Source of the DNA: an uncultured Muribaculaceae bacterium
Lineage (GTDB): Bacteria; Bacteroidota; Bacteroidia; Bacteroidales; Muribaculaceae
NCBI GenBank assembly: GCA_910578665.1
Contig: CAJTQU010000002.1
Coordinates: forward strand, 84,703 to 148,702
DNA: 64,000 nt
Direction of reading: 5' to 3'
Under the pieces are notes generated by a model. That model had not been told where the DNA came from and ran no database searches. It saw only the letters and a list, made by a program, of their open reading frames with translations. The translations under genes and the position numbers were made by a program. Numbering within the stretch: position 1 is the first letter of the stretch; every line of letters starts with the position of its first letter. Shown piece by piece: positions 62,173 through 64,000 of the stretch.

Positions 62173-63573
62173 ATGAATTATAATAATTCAGCAAGATATA
62201 GACGGATGCCACTGCGTCCGGCTTGTGAGTTGCATGAGGATGATCCTATTATCCCTCAAAGCAAACCGCAAAAAGAAGTGCCCTCTTTCCCTCTAAGCAT
62301 ATTTCCTTCGGCTATTCGCAATATCGTGGAAGCATTGGTTGAGTATGAACATTTCAACGTCAATTTCATAGCCGCGTCCATGTTCACAACATTTGCGGCG
62401 GCTATGGGAAACCGTTGGACGGTACGTTTTTCGGCAACATGGGTTGAGCGACCTATTATGTATGTGGCTCTTGTCGGTTATCCGAGTTGTGGCAAGACAC
62501 CACCGCTAAGGCTCGCCCTTTCGCCTCTGCTAAACCTCGACCATGAATATGACAAGGAATATTGCGCCCAACTTAAGGCATACAAGCAATGGGAGTCCAA
62601 ATCTCAGAAAGAGCGCGTTGCACTTTCTTTGCCGAAGGAAATGGAGCGACCGAGGCGCAGGTGTCATGTGGTTGTTGATGCGACAATCGAAGCGTTGATC
62701 GGTGCCATGCGCGACAATCCGCAAGGCGTAATCCTTTACAGCGATGAACTTGAAAGCCTGTTCGCCAACTTCAACCGCTATAACAGTTCGGATGAAAGCT
62801 ATTTCCTAAGTGCGTTCAGTGGCACTCCATTCAAGTACATCCGAAAATCATCCGATGAACACATCTTCCTACCGAACCCCTATTGCTCTATCATCGGAAG
62901 TACCCAACCGGGACGGCTTGCAAAGCAGTTCGGTGGTGAGCGTGTTGTCAACGGCTTTTCCTCGCGTTTCCTGAAAGTATATCCCGACATTACAGATATG
63001 CCGACGTGGGGCACTGAGCGTATGCCGGATGGAATCATGGAGCAATGGGACCATATAATCCGCAAAGTCGTTACTTTTGACTTCAAGGGAAAAGAACAGC
63101 CAACTGAATTGACTTTCTCCCTTGAAGCCCATAGAAAACTGTGCCAGTGGAAAGAGAACGTTAACAATGCGATATACTCCGCTACCGAGTCGGAAGCAGA
63201 GAAAGCCGTGTGCGGGAAACTCGAAATCTATCTCATACGATTCTGCCTGATAATCCGGATAATGAAGAATATCTGCACCGGAGAATTGGCAACAATGATA
63301 GATGCCGGAAGCGCGGAGGCGGCTATCGGGTTGGTTGAATACTTCCGCGAAATGGAAAACCGTGTTATCCGCGTATCCTTATCCGGCAATCTTGACAAAA
63401 GACAGTCCGATCTCCTCGACGCTTTGCCTTACGACTTCCGGACCTCGGATGCCATTGACATTGGACGGTCACTCGGAATGTCTGAGTCCACGATAAAACG
63501 GTTTCTTAAAAACTCAGTTCTTTTCAGAAAAGAGGAACACGGACGCTACACTAAAATGTCATGTGACCCTTGA
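62173..63573 (+). CDS. DUF3987-family helicase/primase-like protein of a mobile element
   Basis: A 466-residue P-loop protein. The nucleotide site is GYPSCGKTPPLRLAL (near residue 101), with VILYSDELESLF as Walker B and SIIGSTQPG as a sensor-like strand. A C-terminal helix-turn-helix (SDAIDIGRSLGMSESTIKRFLKN, about 428-450) follows. These match DUF3987 replication proteins that accompany DUF3853 in mobilizable elements; the protein probably supports replication or mobilization of the element. Confidence 0.85.
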   Translation: MNYNNSARYRRMPLRPACELHEDDPIIPQSKPQKEVPSFPLSIFPSAIRNIVEALVEYEHFNVNFIAASMFTTFAAAMGNRWTVRFSATWVERPIMYVALVGYPSCGKTPPLRLALSPLLNLDHEYDKEYCAQLKAYKQWESKSQKERVALSLPKEMERPRRRCHVVVDATIEALIGAMRDNPQGVILYSDELESLFANFNRYNSSDESYFLSAFSGTPFKYIRKSSDEHIFLPNPYCSIIGSTQPGRLAKQFGGERVVNGFSSRFLKVYPDITDMPTWGTERMPDGIMEQWDHIIRKVVTFDFKGKEQPTELTFSLEAHRKLCQWKENVNNAIYSATESEAEKAVCGKLEIYLIRFCLIIRIMKNICTGELATMIDAGSAEAAIGLVEYFREMENRVIRVSLSGNLDKRQSDLLDALPYDFRTSDAIDIGRSLGMSESTIKRFLKNSVLFRKEEHGRYTKMSCDP

Positions 63574-63579
63574 CATTTT
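63553..63579 (+). repeat. Hairpin over the DUF3987 stop; first copy of a 16-bp repeat
   Basis: AAAATGTCA (63553-63561) pairs with TGACATTTT (63571-63579), with a 9-base loop, spanning the stop codon TGA at 63571-63573. The left arm plus loop (AAAATGTCATGTGACC, 63553-63568) recurs exactly at 63757-63772. Confidence 0.65.
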
Positions 63580-63884
63580 CGACACTTTGACATTTTTCAC
63601 GAGGTTATTCAAGAGAGGAAAGAACGAGTTTGTCAGACTTCATTGGTGTATAAACCTTGCTTTGCAAGATATGCCGATTGTGTCCACAACGGCAATCCTG
63701 CCACCTCGCAGAGTTGGGCCAATCCCGCTCGAAACTCGCAGTCTTTTATATAGATGAAAATGTCATGTGACCATGAAATCAAGATATGCAATCATCAAGA
63801 CATATAGTCTTTATGAAATCATAATATCCAAGCATAATATCATCATAACTTTAAAGTATCAGAGCATCAAAGCATAGTAACATC
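63574..63884. other. Repeat-rich AT-rich region before the mobilization gene
   Basis: 311 bases without a credible gene. It contains short TGACATTT repeats just after the DUF3987 stop, the second copy of the 16-bp repeat at 63757-63772, then a run of ATCAT/CATCA motifs (about 63775-63885) and a small hairpin AGAC-ATATA-GTCT (63798-63810). This composition, directly upstream of a mobilization gene, is what an origin of transfer or regulatory region would look like, but I cannot assign a nick site. Confidence 0.45.
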
Positions 63885-64000
63885 ATGTCATCAAATAATA
63901 AGAACATCATAATACGGCTTCGCGTGGATGAAGCGACCGCCAAAGCAATCCGCGCCAAAGCCGACAGCCATTTCAACGGTAACATCAGTGCCTGTATCCG
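63885..64000 (+). CDS. MobC-like mobilization protein (partial, 5-prime end)
   Basis: An open frame begins at ATG 63885 and runs off the right edge. Its first residues, MSSNNKNIIIRLRVDEATA then KAIRAKADSHFNGNISACIR, look like the ribbon-helix-helix N-terminus of plasmid relaxosome accessory proteins (a short beta strand IIIRLRVD, then helices). The context, behind DUF3853 and DUF3987, supports a mobilization role. Only 38 complete codons are visible. Confidence 0.62.
   Translation, partial: MSSNNKNIIIRLRVDEATAKAIRAKADSHFNGNISACI

Noticed and set aside
63563..63757. 64-codon frame between DUF3987 and the mobilization gene
   Set aside because: It overlaps the end of the DUF3987 gene in another frame, shows no motif, and ends at the repeat copy; likely chance.
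63775..63885. Possible CRISPR-like array of ATCAT/CATCA units
   Set aside because: Units are too short and irregular, with no repeat-spacer periodicity; simple AT-rich repetition. No CRISPR array is seen anywhere in the window.

Overview
The window looks like the chromosome of a Bacteroidota bacterium, most likely order Bacteroidales and plausibly a Muribaculaceae-type gut commensal. The evidence is: many promoters of the Bacteroides form (TTTG, about 20 bp, TAnnTTTG); family-typical proteins such as TamL-type outer-membrane lipoprotein, RprX/RprY-like two-component system, DUF3843, DUF3108, DUF3853 and DUF3987; few Shine-Dalgarno sites; and frequent ATGA start/stop overlaps. The species cannot be fixed from the sequence alone.

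Layout. 1-5175 (+): the tail of a membrane protein, then flavodiiron protein, UDG-fold protein, DedA protein, ribulose-phosphate epimerase and an ABC exporter pair. 5201-11854: a consensus promoter drives tgt and an LptF/G permease, followed by a CPA2 antiporter, a DUF3108 protein, a convergent L,D-transpeptidase lipoprotein and a small membrane protein. 11880-24337 (+): dxs-trkA-trkH, ftsK, a LolA-like protein, trxB, dCMP deaminase, CtpA-type protease, 5-formyl-THF cyclo-ligase and a LuxR-type regulator. 24536-31045 (+): M16 and M3 metallopeptidases and dihydroorotase. 31113-46660 is almost all on the minus strand: histidine phosphatase, DUF3843 protein and hisS; a TPR protein; SprT-like protease; LysR regulator; split ThrE exporter with a small membrane protein; a decayed patch (IS5-like transposase remnant and a truncated S41 protease); then tamL-gph-glycosyltransferase. 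46956-51278: GNAT protein, leucine-rich-repeat protein, and rprY/rprX. 51590-59392 (+): PurF-like protein, proS, a DPP-IV-type peptidase, an unknown membrane protein and miaA. 59462-60933 (-): a thioredoxin, a VKOR membrane protein and a newly noticed 42-residue peptide ORF.

From 61056 to the end the character changes. A tRNA-Ser(UGA) gene with a textbook promoter and terminator is followed by a mobilizable-element module: DUF3853 protein, DUF3987 helicase/primase-like protein, a repeat-rich AT-rich stretch, and the start of a MobC/RHH-like mobilization protein that runs off the window. No integrase is present inside the window.

Most genes are housekeeping: envelope building (LptF/G-like permease, LolA-like, TamL, L,D-transpeptidase), isoprenoid, folate and pyrimidine metabolism, tRNA charging and modification, potassium uptake and redox control. 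Points worth a second look are the thioredoxin-VKOR-peptide cluster, a PurF-like protein without the glutaminase cysteine, a Tgt without its three zinc cysteines, a receiver-less response regulator, the IS/protease decay zone, and the mobile module with its repeats.
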